From positions 124,001 to 188,000 of the forward strand of contig MKWR01000004.1 in assembly GCA_001899855.1 (NCBI GenBank): a stretch of 64,000 bases of DNA, read 5' to 3'. A program made the translations under genes and the position numbers. Below are positions 49,801 to 59,164 of this stretch, piece by piece. Every line of letters begins with the position of its first letter. Position 1 is the first letter of the stretch. This DNA is from Lysobacterales bacterium 63-13. Lineage in GTDB: Bacteria; Pseudomonadota; Gammaproteobacteria; Xanthomonadales; Rhodanobacteraceae. The notes under the pieces are model-generated. The model ran no database searches, was not told the origin of the DNA, and saw only the letters and a program-made list of their open reading frames with translations.

Positions 49801-51392
49801 CTGAGGCCGTCGGCGGTGCCGGCCCAGACCCGTCCGGAGCGGTCTTCGCAGAGAAAGAAGACCAGATCGTGGGTGAGGCTGGAGGGATCGTCATCGCGAT
49901 GTCGCCAGGCGCGGCGCTCGCCACTGCGCGGATCGAAACGAACCACGCCAACGCTGCGGCCCGCCGACCAGATCGCGCCGTCGCGGCTGATGATGAGGGC
50001 ACGCCGACCCGCATCGCCACCTTCGCCCTGCACGGCTGGCTGCGCGGTGACCTTGCCGGTTTTCGGCTCGATCGTGGCGATGCCAAGGTTGCTGGCAAAC
50101 CAGATATTTCCCGCATCATCCTCGACGATGGCTTCGACCTGGATGGGACCGGGGAAGGGCGCGGCGAATGCCTGGGCAATGGCGCGGTCGTGGTAGCTGA
50201 AGCGACCCGAGGCCCGGTCATAGACCTTCAGGCCGTCGCCATCGGTACCCAGCCAGAGGCGACCCGCGCGATCCTCGAGGATGGAGCGGATGTTGTTGGT
50301 CGTGTCCTGGTTGCGCTGCAGGTCGGCATCCGTGATGAAGCGGAAGATCGCTCCGGCGGGATCCGCCTTGCTCAAGCCTGCCGTATTGCTGCCGACCCAG
50401 AGCAATCCGGAACGATCGACCAGCAGGCGCGTGATGGCCGCCTGCGGAAGGCCGCCCTTGAGGTCGCCCTGCGTGCGGATCCAGCGCGATTGGCCACTGG
50501 CAGCGGAAAAGGTGGCCAGCCCCTGGCCGCGCACCGCCAGCCAGAGCGTGCCGGCATGATCCTCGGCGATGGCATCGATGCGTGCGCCGGGTTCGCCTGG
50601 CCACGCCAGGGATATTTCGCTGCCGCCGCCATCGGCGCGGAACAACCCGTTTGCCGTGCCGATATATATGTTGTGCGCCTGATCCTCGAAGATGCTCGAA
50701 ACATCATCGAGTACCGTGGCGGCGACATGCTGCAGCTTGCGGCTGTCGCGGTTGACGCGCCAGAGCCCCGAGCTGCTGGCAACCCAGAGGTCGCCGCGGC
50801 TGTCCAGCAGCAGGTCGCGGACGACGCCGACGGTCACATCCTGCGCTGCCGCGGCAATGGGCTCGCGTCCGTTGCTTTCCGCGCTGAGCAGATCCAGGCC
50901 GCCGCGGCTGCCGATCCAGAGGCCGCGTGAAGGATCCAGGCGCAACGCGGTAATCGACTGCCGGGAACTGCGATTGAGTGCGTCAGGTGCCAGTGCGCGC
51001 GACTCGAAACGACCCGTCGCCGGCGTGAAACGAGCGATGCCATTGGCGCTCGTGCCAACCCACAAGTGACCGTCCTCGGTCTCGGCCAGGGCGGTGATGG
51101 CACTGTCCGGCAGACTGGCGGGATTGGCGACATCGTGCTCGAAAATGCGGAAGCGATAGCCGTCGAACTGGTGCAGCGCAGCCTGCGTGCCGACCCAGAT
51201 CATGCCGTCGCGGCCTTGCAGCAGCGAGAGCACGGAATTCTGCAGGAGGCCGCTGTTGTCGTCGATGCGGTCGAAATAGAACTCGCGTTCGATGGCCGCG
51301 CCGGGAAGGCAGCAGGTCAGCAGGGCAATCGCAAGCAGCCAACCTGCAGCAAGGCCGGCAGGATGTCGCCGCTTTGATGAAAGCGCCCCCAT
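46827..51392 (-). CDS. Membrane sensor: periplasmic two-component-regulator-type propeller + Y_Y_Y + PAS + GGDEF + EAL (1521 aa)
   Basis: Signal peptide; repeated GLWIGT/GTANGL blades; TM near AIIAAFGLLAVVALWQGL; PAS domains; RIGGDEFTVIL; GVEALLRWH. Confidence 0.93.
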   Translation of the reverse strand: MGALSSKRRHPAGLAAGWLLAIALLTCCLPGAAIEREFYFDRIDDNSGLLQNSVLSLLQGRDGMIWVGTQAALHQFDGYRFRIFEHDVANPASLPDSAITALAETEDGHLWVGTSANGIARFTPATGRFESRALAPDALNRSSRQSITALRLDPSRGLWIGSRGGLDLLSAESNGREPIAAAAQDVTVGVVRDLLLDSRGDLWVASSSGLWRVNRDSRKLQHVAATVLDDVSSIFEDQAHNIYIGTANGLFRADGGGSEISLAWPGEPGARIDAIAEDHAGTLWLAVRGQGLATFSAASGQSRWIRTQGDLKGGLPQAAITRLLVDRSGLLWVGSNTAGLSKADPAGAIFRFITDADLQRNQDTTNNIRSILEDRAGRLWLGTDGDGLKVYDRASGRFSYHDRAIAQAFAAPFPGPIQVEAIVEDDAGNIWFASNLGIATIEPKTGKVTAQPAVQGEGGDAGRRALIISRDGAIWSAGRSVGVVRFDPRSGERRAWRHRDDDPSSLTHDLVFFLCEDRSGRVWAGTADGLSLIDPASDSVRTFRHERDNPHSLSSDVVRVIHESADGSIWIGTHGGLNHLLELGPGPARFERILKQDGLPDATVYAILEDSLRRLWISSNRGIAMLDPGSRAIHGFSVKDGLQGQEFNGGAFHRLRDGHFAFGGINGLNLVAPGSVSASRYAAPVVISDVRVGNGMLQNYQSGNPVRMAQADRVIQFTFAALDFSAPERNQFRYRLHGFEEDWVDAGTRHEATYSNLDPGQYEFRVLASNHDGFWNETAAAVPLTVVPAWWNSAWMKAIIAAFGLLAVVALWQGLRRKNREQRLHAVELQDREDRLRLALWGSSDEFWDLDMDSGVLVRLSASRAQGNQREEIDSVYDWVRDNIHPDDQRVIAQKLDDHIHNRAPLFESEQRVRVGRDRWIWVLVRGKIVERCEEGRPRRICGTARNITATREAERERRIVQEVISSMREGVTVCDLDFNFVAVNPAFTRITGWQEHEVVGRNVSLLNCAQHSAEHYQNMRASIVREGLWRGELWQRRKDGEEFLSWLQSSEVRDAQGQRTHFIAVLTDITERKRNEQELRYLANYDTLTGLPNRTLLSERLGHAVIRARRGGHKVAVLFLDLDRFKHVNDSMGHAAGDRMLKAAGSRLRDNIRDGDTVARIGGDEFTVILEELTDSIEAERVAQKLISAFEKALELNDGQDVVISPSIGISLYPDHAQTPTDLLKFADTAMYQAKDRGRKTYMVYTEKMDAAARMRATLVGALRKAIERKELSLVYQPKLSLLDEHITGVEALLRWHSQELGDIPPTTFIPVAEDSGLIVEIGDWVLTHACEQLAHWQRDGLRDISMSVNLSVLQLQRGDLIQRLCDILAENDLAPSQLELELTESVVMANAEQSISTLRQLKAVGVTLSIDDFGTGYSSLSYLRRLPIDTLKIDKEFVGDITTDPDDEAITATVINMAHSLGLNVIAEGVETAEQAEYLREQGCDEIQGHWLSKPIPPAECFLFLRERSRRRRASLSSH

Positions 51393-51565
51393 GATGCTGC
51401 GCAGATCTCCCCTTTGGCGCAGTCGCGCCGCTCATCGAGTGTAGGCAATCACGCTCGACCTTGCCATGTGCATGATGGCGGCCCTGCGTGCCGGCGACCC
51501 GCGGTGGAACCGGTCCGGGCTGGATGCGCGTTACAATCGCCCGAACAAGACGACCCTGGCATCGA

Positions 51566-52135
51566 ATGTCCGCAGCCCCGATCAGCTATCGCGAGCTTTC
51601 CGCAACCCTTGGCCGACTGCAGGTCGGCATCAATGCCAGCGACCTGCACGGCTCGCTCACAGGTTATCTCTGCGCCGGCGGCACGACCACCGCCGAGGAG
51701 TGGATCGATGCCCTCGGCTTCGATCTGGACGCCGCCCGCGATGATGAGGTGTTCGCGCAGCTTTACCGCCTGTGTCGTGGACAGCTCGATGATGCCGAAC
51801 TCGGTTTCGAGCCATTGCTGCCGGGCGACGAGGTTGCCCTGGCGACACGTGCCGAGGCACTGGTCGACTGGTGCCGGGGCTTTCTCGGCGGGGTCGGCCT
51901 CGCCGGCAGCGGCCGCCTTGGCGACGGCATGTCCGCGGATGCCCGCGAGATCGTGCAGGATTTCGGCAACATCGCGGCTTCCAGCTTCAGCTATGGTGGC
52001 GGCGAGGAGGACGAGGCGGCGCTGGCCGAGGTACTCGAATTCGTGCGGGTAGGCGTCTTGCTGCTGCATGCCGAACTCGATCCCGGGCCGACCGCGCGCC
52101 TGCCTGCAGCCGCGACCAGCCGGCGCCTGCACTGA
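51566..52135 (+). CDS. ygfB: UPF0149 family protein (YgfB)
   Basis: LHGSLTGYLCAGG, LVDWCRGFLGGVGL, VRVGVLLLHAEL. Confidence 0.9.
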   Translation: MSAAPISYRELSATLGRLQVGINASDLHGSLTGYLCAGGTTTAEEWIDALGFDLDAARDDEVFAQLYRLCRGQLDDAELGFEPLLPGDEVALATRAEALVDWCRGFLGGVGLAGSGRLGDGMSADAREIVQDFGNIAASSFSYGGGEEDEAALAEVLEFVRVGVLLLHAELDPGPTARLPAAATSRRLH

Positions 52136-53445
52136 TGATCGGCCGCAACGAGCATGTCCGCCGGCGCAAGCAGTTGATGCGCATGGCCGGCCGCGATGCG
52201 ATCGTCATCGTGCCCTCGGCCGCCGAACGCCTGCGCAACAACGATGCCCACTACGCCTTTCGCCAGGACAGCGATTTCCACTACCTGACCGGTTTCGGTG
52301 AACCCGAAGCGGTGCTGGCGCTGGTGCCCGGGCGCGCGCAGGGCGAGGTCATCCTGTTCTGCCGCGAGCGTGATCCCGCGCGCGAGCAGTGGGACGGCCA
52401 TCGTGCCGGACAGGAAGGCGCGGTCGCCGACTACGCCATGGATGATGCGTTTCCGATCGAGGACATCGACGACATCCTGCCGGGCCTGATCGAAGGGCGC
52501 AGCCGCGTCTACTACCACTTTGGCCGCGACACCGATTTCGACCTGATGCTGATGGGCTGGGTCAATCGCGTGCGCTCGAATATCCGCCAGGGTGCCAAGC
52601 CGCCGCACGAATTCGTCGCCCTGTCACACCTGCTGCACGACCTGCGCCTGTACAAGTCGCGCGGCGAATTGCGCCTGATGCGCAAATCCGCGCAGATTGC
52701 CGCCGAGGCGCACCGCCGCGCCATGCGCGCAACGCGGCCGGGCATGAACGAGCACGAGGTCGAAGCCGAACTCCTGCACACCTTCCGCAAGCACGGTGCA
52801 GTGCCCAGTTACGAGCCGATCGTCGGCGGTGGCGCGAATGGCTGCGTCCTCCATTATCGCGCCAACAACTCGGTGTTGCGCGACGGCGACCTGCTGTTGA
52901 TCGATGCGGGTGCCGAATACGCCTGTTACGCCTCGGACATCACGCGCACGTTTCCGGTCAATGGCCGCTTTTCACCCGAGCAGCGGGCCCTTTACGACAT
53001 CGTCCTTGCCGCCCAGCTTGCAGCCATCGACAAGGTGCGCGCGGGGCAGTCGTTCGAGGCCTACCACGAGGCCGCCGTGCGCAGCTTGACGGCGGGCCTG
53101 ATCAAGCTCGGCCTGCTCAAGGGCAGCCTCAAGGCCAATCTCGAAAGCCACGCCTACCGCCGCTTCTACATGCACAAGACCGGACACTGGCTTGGCCTGG
53201 ATGTGCATGATGTCGGCGACTATCGCATCGACGGTGAATTCCGCGAGCTCGAGCCGGGCATGGTGGTGACGGTTGAACCCGGCATCTACATCAGCCCGGA
53301 GATGAAGGGCGTGCCGGCGCGCTATCGCGGCATCGGCATCCGCATCGAGGACGATGTCGTGGTCACCCGCGGCGATCCGGAGGTCATCTCGGCCGGCGTG
53401 CCGAAGGATGCCGACGAAATCGAGGCGCTGATGGCAAGCCGCTGA
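52135..53445 (+). CDS. pepP: Xaa-Pro aminopeptidase
   Basis: DAHYAFRQDSDFHYLTGFGEPEAVL, LLIDAGAEYACYASDITRTFPVNG, HKTGHWLGLDVHDVG; overlaps ygfB stop (TGATG). Confidence 0.95.
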   Translation: MIGRNEHVRRRKQLMRMAGRDAIVIVPSAAERLRNNDAHYAFRQDSDFHYLTGFGEPEAVLALVPGRAQGEVILFCRERDPAREQWDGHRAGQEGAVADYAMDDAFPIEDIDDILPGLIEGRSRVYYHFGRDTDFDLMLMGWVNRVRSNIRQGAKPPHEFVALSHLLHDLRLYKSRGELRLMRKSAQIAAEAHRRAMRATRPGMNEHEVEAELLHTFRKHGAVPSYEPIVGGGANGCVLHYRANNSVLRDGDLLLIDAGAEYACYASDITRTFPVNGRFSPEQRALYDIVLAAQLAAIDKVRAGQSFEAYHEAAVRSLTAGLIKLGLLKGSLKANLESHAYRRFYMHKTGHWLGLDVHDVGDYRIDGEFRELEPGMVVTVEPGIYISPEMKGVPARYRGIGIRIEDDVVVTRGDPEVISAGVPKDADEIEALMASR

Positions 53446-53510
53446 GGCCTGCCGCGGAACTTCCACCGTCGTTGTCGTGGTCAATAGCCCGTTCCACGAG
53501 GACCGGGCGC

Positions 53511-54905
53511 ATGCGCAGCAACCAACGATGGACCCTGCCGGGACTGGCGCTGTTGCTCCTCTGCGCCTTGCCGTGCGCGCACGCCGCCGAAGACTCTCTG
53601 CATTACGGCCTGTTCGGCATGGTGCATGTGCAGCGACCGCCGGCCGCTGTTGCCGACACGATCCTCCTGCTTTCCGATGCCGCAGGCTGGTCGGCGCGCG
53701 AAGATGCCCTGGCGCGCGCGCTGGCCGCGCACGGCGCACGCGTGGTCGGCATCGATCTGCCGACCTACCTGCAGCGCCTGCAAGCGATCGGTGAGCCGTG
53801 TTCGTATCCCGCCGGGCATTTCGAGGAGCTGGCGCACTGGATCGAACGCCACGAGGGTGACGCCGACTACCGCACGCCGCTGGTCATTGGCCGCGGCAGC
53901 GGCGCGACATTTGCCTATGCGATGGTCGCCCAGGCACCCGCCGGGACGTTCCCGGCGCTGCTCACCCTCGGCTGGGACTGGAATTTCAGCCTGCCGAGGG
54001 CAATCTGCCCGGGCGATGCCGGGGCGATCACGCGGATTGGCGCGGATGCCCGCCATCACGTTGTCGCCACCGGCGATTTTCCCGGCGAGTGGCTGCCCTT
54101 GCCGGGTGCGCACCTGGCGGATCCGGCCCGCGCGTTCGACAACCTGCGCCAGCAACTTGACCTGCCACCGCCGCGATTGCTGGAGGAGCAGGCCGTCGAG
54201 GATGTCGGCGTCACCTACGCACACTGGCGCGAGCAGCAGGATGCCGATCCAGTTGCCTTGCCCGACGATATCGCCGACCTGCCGTTGACCGAGATCGCGC
54301 CAAGCGCGGAAGGCGACGGACGCATCGCCATCATGCTCACCGGCGATGGCGGCTGGGCCGGCCTCGACAAGGGTGTTGCCGCAAGCCTGGCGGGCGCCGG
54401 CATGCGCGTGGTCGGCTTTTCCACGCTCAAGTTCTTCTGGCAGAAACGCAGTCCCGAGGTTGCCGGAAAGGCCCTGGCGCGGATCCTCGCGCACTACGCC
54501 AAGGCCTGGCCGGATGCGCAGTTTGTCGTCATCGGCTACTCGTTTGGCGCCAGTCTGGTGCCGGTGCTGGTCAATCGCCTGCCTGCCACCCTGCAGCAGC
54601 GCATCGATCGCGGCATCATGATTTCACCCGATGCCGACGCCGTGTTCGAGATCCGCATTGGCGACTGGTTTGGCGGTGCCCATCACGAGGGCAGTGTGCC
54701 GGTGCTTCCCTTAATTGCCTTGTCGCCCATCCCGCTCACCTGCATCCACGGCAACGATGAAACCGACAGCTTCTGCAAACCCGGCCAGGATGCGCGGCTC
54801 GGCGTGCTCGGCCTGCCGGGCGGGCATCACTTCAATGGCGACTACGCGGCACTTGGTGACGCCATCATCGAGGTGCTGCAGGCGCGGGCAAGCGCTCAGC
54901 CCTGA
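53511..54905 (+). CDS. AcvB/VirJ-like protein (VirJ-domain alpha/beta hydrolase)
   Basis: Signal peptide; IMLTGDGGWAGLDKGVAASLA, VIGYSFGASLVPVLVNRLP, CIHGNDETDSFCK, GGHHFNGDY. Confidence 0.87.
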   Translation: MRSNQRWTLPGLALLLLCALPCAHAAEDSLHYGLFGMVHVQRPPAAVADTILLLSDAAGWSAREDALARALAAHGARVVGIDLPTYLQRLQAIGEPCSYPAGHFEELAHWIERHEGDADYRTPLVIGRGSGATFAYAMVAQAPAGTFPALLTLGWDWNFSLPRAICPGDAGAITRIGADARHHVVATGDFPGEWLPLPGAHLADPARAFDNLRQQLDLPPPRLLEEQAVEDVGVTYAHWREQQDADPVALPDDIADLPLTEIAPSAEGDGRIAIMLTGDGGWAGLDKGVAASLAGAGMRVVGFSTLKFFWQKRSPEVAGKALARILAHYAKAWPDAQFVVIGYSFGASLVPVLVNRLPATLQQRIDRGIMISPDADAVFEIRIGDWFGGAHHEGSVPVLPLIALSPIPLTCIHGNDETDSFCKPGQDARLGVLGLPGGHHFNGDYAALGDAIIEVLQARASAQP

Positions 54906-55513
54906 TCGCGCACGTCCACGCCGGCATGCGCGGCGAGCACGTCGGGGCGCTTGGCACCGGCAAAGCGGTGCGACCAGTAGGGTTCGGCGAGGCGACTGAC
55001 ACTGACGCGCTTGCCGCTCGAGGGCGCATGGATGAACTCGCCATTGCCGACGTAGATGCCTACATGCGAAATGCGCTTGCCGGCGGTGCGGAAGAAAACC
55101 AGATCGCCGCTGCGCAGGTCGCTGCGGGCAATCCTGTGACCGGCCCTGAACTGGGCGGCCGAGGTGTTCGGCAGCTCCGCGCCGATGCCCTGGCGAAAGA
55201 CATAGCGCACGAAACCGCTGCAATCGAAACCGGTCGAGGGTTCGCGACCACCGCGCTTGTAGCGGATGTCGCGGAGGTGGTTGGCCAGATCGAGAACGAG
55301 CTGGATTGGCGAGAATGCATCGCGTTGCGCGGCTTGCGCGGATGCCGGTGGCGGCACCGGATGCGGGTAGGCGAATGCGGGCGTGAAGACCAGGTTGCCG
55401 AGGCCGGTGTCGCGCACCCAGCTCGGCTCCTCGGCATGGGCCGAGCCGACCAGCATGACCAGTGCCAGCACGCTGGCATGCAGGCAAACAAGGGAAACGT
55501 GGCGGAGGGACAT
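54896..55513 (-). CDS. NlpC/P60 family cysteine peptidase (cell-wall endopeptidase)
   Basis: TGFDCSGFVRYVFRQ, LRSGDLVFFRTAGKRISHVGIYVGNGEFIHAPSSGKRV. Confidence 0.93.
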   Translation of the reverse strand: MSLRHVSLVCLHASVLALVMLVGSAHAEEPSWVRDTGLGNLVFTPAFAYPHPVPPPASAQAAQRDAFSPIQLVLDLANHLRDIRYKRGGREPSTGFDCSGFVRYVFRQGIGAELPNTSAAQFRAGHRIARSDLRSGDLVFFRTAGKRISHVGIYVGNGEFIHAPSSGKRVSVSRLAEPYWSHRFAGAKRPDVLAAHAGVDVRDQG

Positions 55514-55629
55514 GGGCGGAATTCCCCTGTTGCGGACCGGTGCCCGCAACGGGATTCCGCGAGGCCGGCGGAAAATATCAGTCCACCCGCGGCAAGGTGT
55601 TCAATCGGCGTTAAACGCGACCATTGGCC

Positions 55630-58212
55630 TCAGCAATCGTGCTTTCCGCCAAGCAGAAAGCGCCGGTAGCCGCCAGCAACGAGAGCGGCGATATCGAGGA
55701 GCAGCCCCGGCACCCACAGGCCGCGTGGATAGGCCAGGTAGGCGCCGACCCACTGCGGGGCGAACTTGTCCTTGTAGCGGCGCAGGCCCTGGTAGTTGTA
55801 GATGCGCCCGCCGTACTCGAAGGCCAACGCGGCGAGGCGCTCGTTGATCCGCGCATATGGATTGTCGCCAACCCGCGACAGCGGTGCCATGCCGAGGCTG
55901 AAATGGCTGTGGCCACGTTCCTTGCCCCACTGCATGATCCGCGCGAAGAGGAAATCCATGGTGCCGCGCGGCGCATCGGCGACATGGCGCATGAGGTCGA
56001 CACTGAGCACGCCGCCCGGGCCGTATGCCGGCAGCACGTTGGCAAAGGCGATGATTTCACCAGCCCGGCGAACGATGGCGACCTGCCCCCATTCCAGGTA
56101 ATCGCGATCGAAGCGGCCAAGCGAAAATCCTTTTTCGCGCGCCGACTTGTCGGCCAGCCACTGCTCGGACACCTGTTCGAGTTCGCTCATCAGCACGGTG
56201 TCGAAGGGTGGCTCGATCAGCTCGAAGTCGAGCTGTTCCCGCGCCGAGCGGTTGAGCGCCTGGCGCAAATCCTCCCAGCGCTTGCCGGCAAGGTTGAATT
56301 CGGCCAAGGGGATGATCGCCAGCTCACCGAGCTTGAACAGATCGAAGCCGAGATCGTGATACAGCGACAAGTCGCGTTCAAACACCTCATAGAACACCGG
56401 CACGCGATCCTGGGCATCGGCAAAGCGCCGGAAATCGAGGATCGCGCGGCGTCGTGCCGCCTCCGATCCGCACGGCGAGCCGAGCGCGACGAGGCGATCG
56501 CGCACGGCACCGCAGGCCATCACGGCGTGGCCATCGGCCGACCAGAACAGGTACTTGTCGCGCATGAAGCAGAGGTGGGCAAACTCGCCACCGCCAAACT
56601 CCTCGAACAAGCGCCGCGCGCGCAGCAGTTCCTCGCGATCGGGAAACTTCAGCGGGGCCCGGCGCACGGCGAAGAATTGCCAGATCAGGTAGGTGATCAG
56701 GCCGATCAAGGCGGCAACGAGGCCGCGGGCAAGGCGCGAGCTGTGCCCGTCGACACCGAAATACAGCAGGTCGAAGCTGTCGTCGCCGAAAACAGAACCA
56801 ATGCCGATGGCAAAGAAGACCGCGACCACCGCCAGCAATCCGGCGAACCAGCCGAACGTCGCCGCCGAACTGAGGCTCATCGCAGCCTGGCTGAACTCGC
56901 GCTTGCGCAGGCGCAGCAAGCCGGCGACACCGAGCAGGAACAACGCCTCGGCATAGTGCAGGCCCTTGGTCAGGGCCAGCCCGGCGCTGAGCAGGAGCAA
57001 GGGCATGGCCAGGCGATAGGCCAGGCGCAGGCGTCCGTCGATGCCGCGGCCCAGGCCGAGCAGCAAGACACCGCTGAGGATGGACAGCCAGTACGCGCTC
57101 TCGATGGCTGCCAACGGCAGCAGGTCGCGCACCACTTCGATGTGCTCGCGCACGGCCGGAATCGCCGCCGAGGCCAGCAGCAGTGCGCCGGCGGCAAACG
57201 TCAGCACGGCCAGCAGGCGGATGCCGAGATTGGCCAGCAGGCTGGCCGGCAGGTCGAGCACGCGGAACAGGGGATGGCGGCGCAAGCGCTCGCTGGCACG
57301 GCCGAGCAGGGGCAGGCGCCGCGCCAGCATTCCCGAACCAATGCTCAGGCCGACGAACAGCGGCAACACGTAGTAGCAGATGCGAAACAGGAACAACCCG
57401 GCCAGCGACGCCGCCTGCCCGTAGCCAAGCGCGGCGAGGGCGAGCACGAGGATGCTGTCGAAGACGCCAATGCCGCCCGGCACCAGGCTGAGCAGGCCGA
57501 GCACCGAAGCCACGGCGAAACATGCGAGCAGGTCGAGCGGGCGGATCGGCACGCCGGCCAGTTCGAGGCAGGCATGCAGCACGGCAGCGGCAAGCAGCCA
57601 GTCGATCAGGGAAAGCAGGCTGAGCTGGAGTTTCAGCGGCCAGGTCGGCAGCGCATGTTGCGCGGGCAGCCAGCGCATCAAGCCGCGACGCGCAGTGAGG
57701 ACGAAGAACAGCGGCAGGTAGAGGACGGCGGCGGCAAGCACGGCAACGACCAGCCACTGGGCCACGCTGGCGGTGATTGCCGGGATCCGGCCCAGCAGCA
57801 GGGTCGAGGCGACCAGCAGGGACAATCCAAGCGGCAGGGACAGGACCTGCATGCCGATCAGGGCCCCGGCGCGGCTGCTTTCGACGCCCATCGAGACAAA
57901 GCCCAGCAGGCGCACCGCTGAACCCATTGCGCCGGAAAGATTGAGCGTGTTCGACAGGCTGTTGGCGATGAAGGCCAGCCTGAAAACCTCGCGCCCGCGC
58001 ACGGCAAGCCTCAGCCATCGCGCGAGGATCACGTCGATGAAGCCGGTGAAGGCGACGGCAGCAAGCGCCAGGGCGGCAATCCCCAGCGTCGGCAGCAGCG
58101 GCATCCGCAGCAGGGAGCGCTGCATCGCCAGCAGATCCAGGCTGTCGATTTCGCGGACAACCAGCCAGGCGACGAGGGCGAGGAAGGCCAAGGGGATGCA
58201 CCAGCGCAGCAT
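55630..58212 (-). CDS. mprF: MprF-like bifunctional phosphatidylglycerol lysyltransferase/flippase
   Basis: N-terminal polytopic flippase-like region (SLVPGGIGVFDSILV), C-terminal DUF2156 synthase domain (LSVDLMRHVADAPRGTMDFLFARIMQWGKERGHSHFSLGMAPLS). Confidence 0.93.
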   Translation of the reverse strand: MLRWCIPLAFLALVAWLVVREIDSLDLLAMQRSLLRMPLLPTLGIAALALAAVAFTGFIDVILARWLRLAVRGREVFRLAFIANSLSNTLNLSGAMGSAVRLLGFVSMGVESSRAGALIGMQVLSLPLGLSLLVASTLLLGRIPAITASVAQWLVVAVLAAAVLYLPLFFVLTARRGLMRWLPAQHALPTWPLKLQLSLLSLIDWLLAAAVLHACLELAGVPIRPLDLLACFAVASVLGLLSLVPGGIGVFDSILVLALAALGYGQAASLAGLFLFRICYYVLPLFVGLSIGSGMLARRLPLLGRASERLRRHPLFRVLDLPASLLANLGIRLLAVLTFAAGALLLASAAIPAVREHIEVVRDLLPLAAIESAYWLSILSGVLLLGLGRGIDGRLRLAYRLAMPLLLLSAGLALTKGLHYAEALFLLGVAGLLRLRKREFSQAAMSLSSAATFGWFAGLLAVVAVFFAIGIGSVFGDDSFDLLYFGVDGHSSRLARGLVAALIGLITYLIWQFFAVRRAPLKFPDREELLRARRLFEEFGGGEFAHLCFMRDKYLFWSADGHAVMACGAVRDRLVALGSPCGSEAARRRAILDFRRFADAQDRVPVFYEVFERDLSLYHDLGFDLFKLGELAIIPLAEFNLAGKRWEDLRQALNRSAREQLDFELIEPPFDTVLMSELEQVSEQWLADKSAREKGFSLGRFDRDYLEWGQVAIVRRAGEIIAFANVLPAYGPGGVLSVDLMRHVADAPRGTMDFLFARIMQWGKERGHSHFSLGMAPLSRVGDNPYARINERLAALAFEYGGRIYNYQGLRRYKDKFAPQWVGAYLAYPRGLWVPGLLLDIAALVAGGYRRFLLGGKHDC

Positions 58213-58586
58213 GCCGCGCCAGTGCTGAGGCCTTGCTTGATCGGAATGGGGTTCCACGCGATTTCCTCGATCAGCCGGGAGCCGGCACGCTGGCTGATGC
58301 GCCGCGTATCGATCGGGCGACAAGGAACAAAGTTCAATCCAGCGGTGTTTGCCGGGAGGACGCCCGGAACGGACAAAGCCGCGGCAACAATGCGATATCA
58401 CCTTCGCCAACCCGGGCAAGCCGCAGTCGAAGGGTTCCCGCACGCGCTCGCTTCGACTCCGCGGGCCGCGACCGGCGCGCTCGGCGCGAACGGTTCGAGG
58501 GGAGAGCGCCCGCTTGCGCAGGTGTCGCGTTCAAGGGGGGGGGGCAGCGTCCTGCGCGGGCAGCCTGGCCACCGTTGCCGCGCGCA

Positions 58587-58616
58587 CAAAAAACCCCGCA
58601 CGAGGCGGGGTTTCCT
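58587..58616 (-). terminator. Rho-independent terminator after rplM-rpsI-tRNA-Gln
   Basis: Minus strand: aaaccccgcc-tcgt-gcggggtttttt. Confidence 0.85.
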
Positions 58617-58662
58617 GATGATCTGCCTGGGCCGCTTTGCGGTCCTTTCCCAGACCTGGTAT

Positions 58663-58737
58663 TGGCAGCCCCGGATGGATTCGAACCACCGAATGCCTGA
58701 GTCAGAGTCAGGTGCCTTACCGCTTGGCGACGGGGCT
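58663..58737 (-). tRNA. tRNA-Gln (anticodon CUG), CCA encoded
   Basis: Minus strand AGCCCCG..GCCAAGCGGTAAGGC..CCTGA-CTCTGAC-TCAGG..GGTGG-TTCGAAT-CCATC-CGGGGCT-G-CCA folds as a cloverleaf. Confidence 0.9.
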
Positions 58738-58748
58738 GTGGCTGTTGA

Positions 58749-59144
58749 TCAGCGCTTCGAGTACTGGGTCGCGCGACGTGCCTTGTGCAGACCGATCTTC
58801 TTGCGCTCGACCTCGCGCGCATCGCGGGTCATGAAACCGGCCTTGCGCAACGGCGACTTGAGGTTCTCGTCGTACTCGACCAGGGCGCGGGCGATGCCGA
58901 GGCGGATGGCGCCGGCCTGGCCGGTCGTGCCACCGCCGCTGACGCTGACCAGGATGTCGAATTTCTCGGTGGCTTCAACGAGCTGCAGCGGCTGGCGCAC
59001 GATCATGCGCGCTGTCTCGCGGCCGAAGAATTCATCGAGGGCCTTGCCGTTTACCGTGATCGCGCCGCTGCCCTTGCGCAGGTAGACGCGCGCTGCGGAA
59101 GACTTGCGACGGCCGGTGCCGTAGTTCTGTTGGATCGCTGCCAT
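58749..59144 (-). CDS. rpsI: 30S ribosomal protein S9
   Basis: [20 protein letters not shown]...[17 protein letters not shown]. Confidence 0.99.
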   Translation of the reverse strand: MAAIQQNYGTGRRKSSAARVYLRKGSGAITVNGKALDEFFGRETARMIVRQPLQLVEATEKFDILVSVSGGGTTGQAGAIRLGIARALVEYDENLKSPLRKAGFMTRDAREVERKKIGLHKARRATQYSKR

Positions 59145-59164
59145 GACTGTCGATACCTGAAGAA

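Noticed and set aside
48009-50930. 973-aa plus-strand ORF
   Set aside because: Shadow ORF antisense to the propeller-GGDEF-EAL gene, caused by high GC; no recognisable domains.
55624-57921. 765-aa plus-strand Gln-rich ORF
   Set aside because: Antisense shadow of mprF; low-complexity composition.
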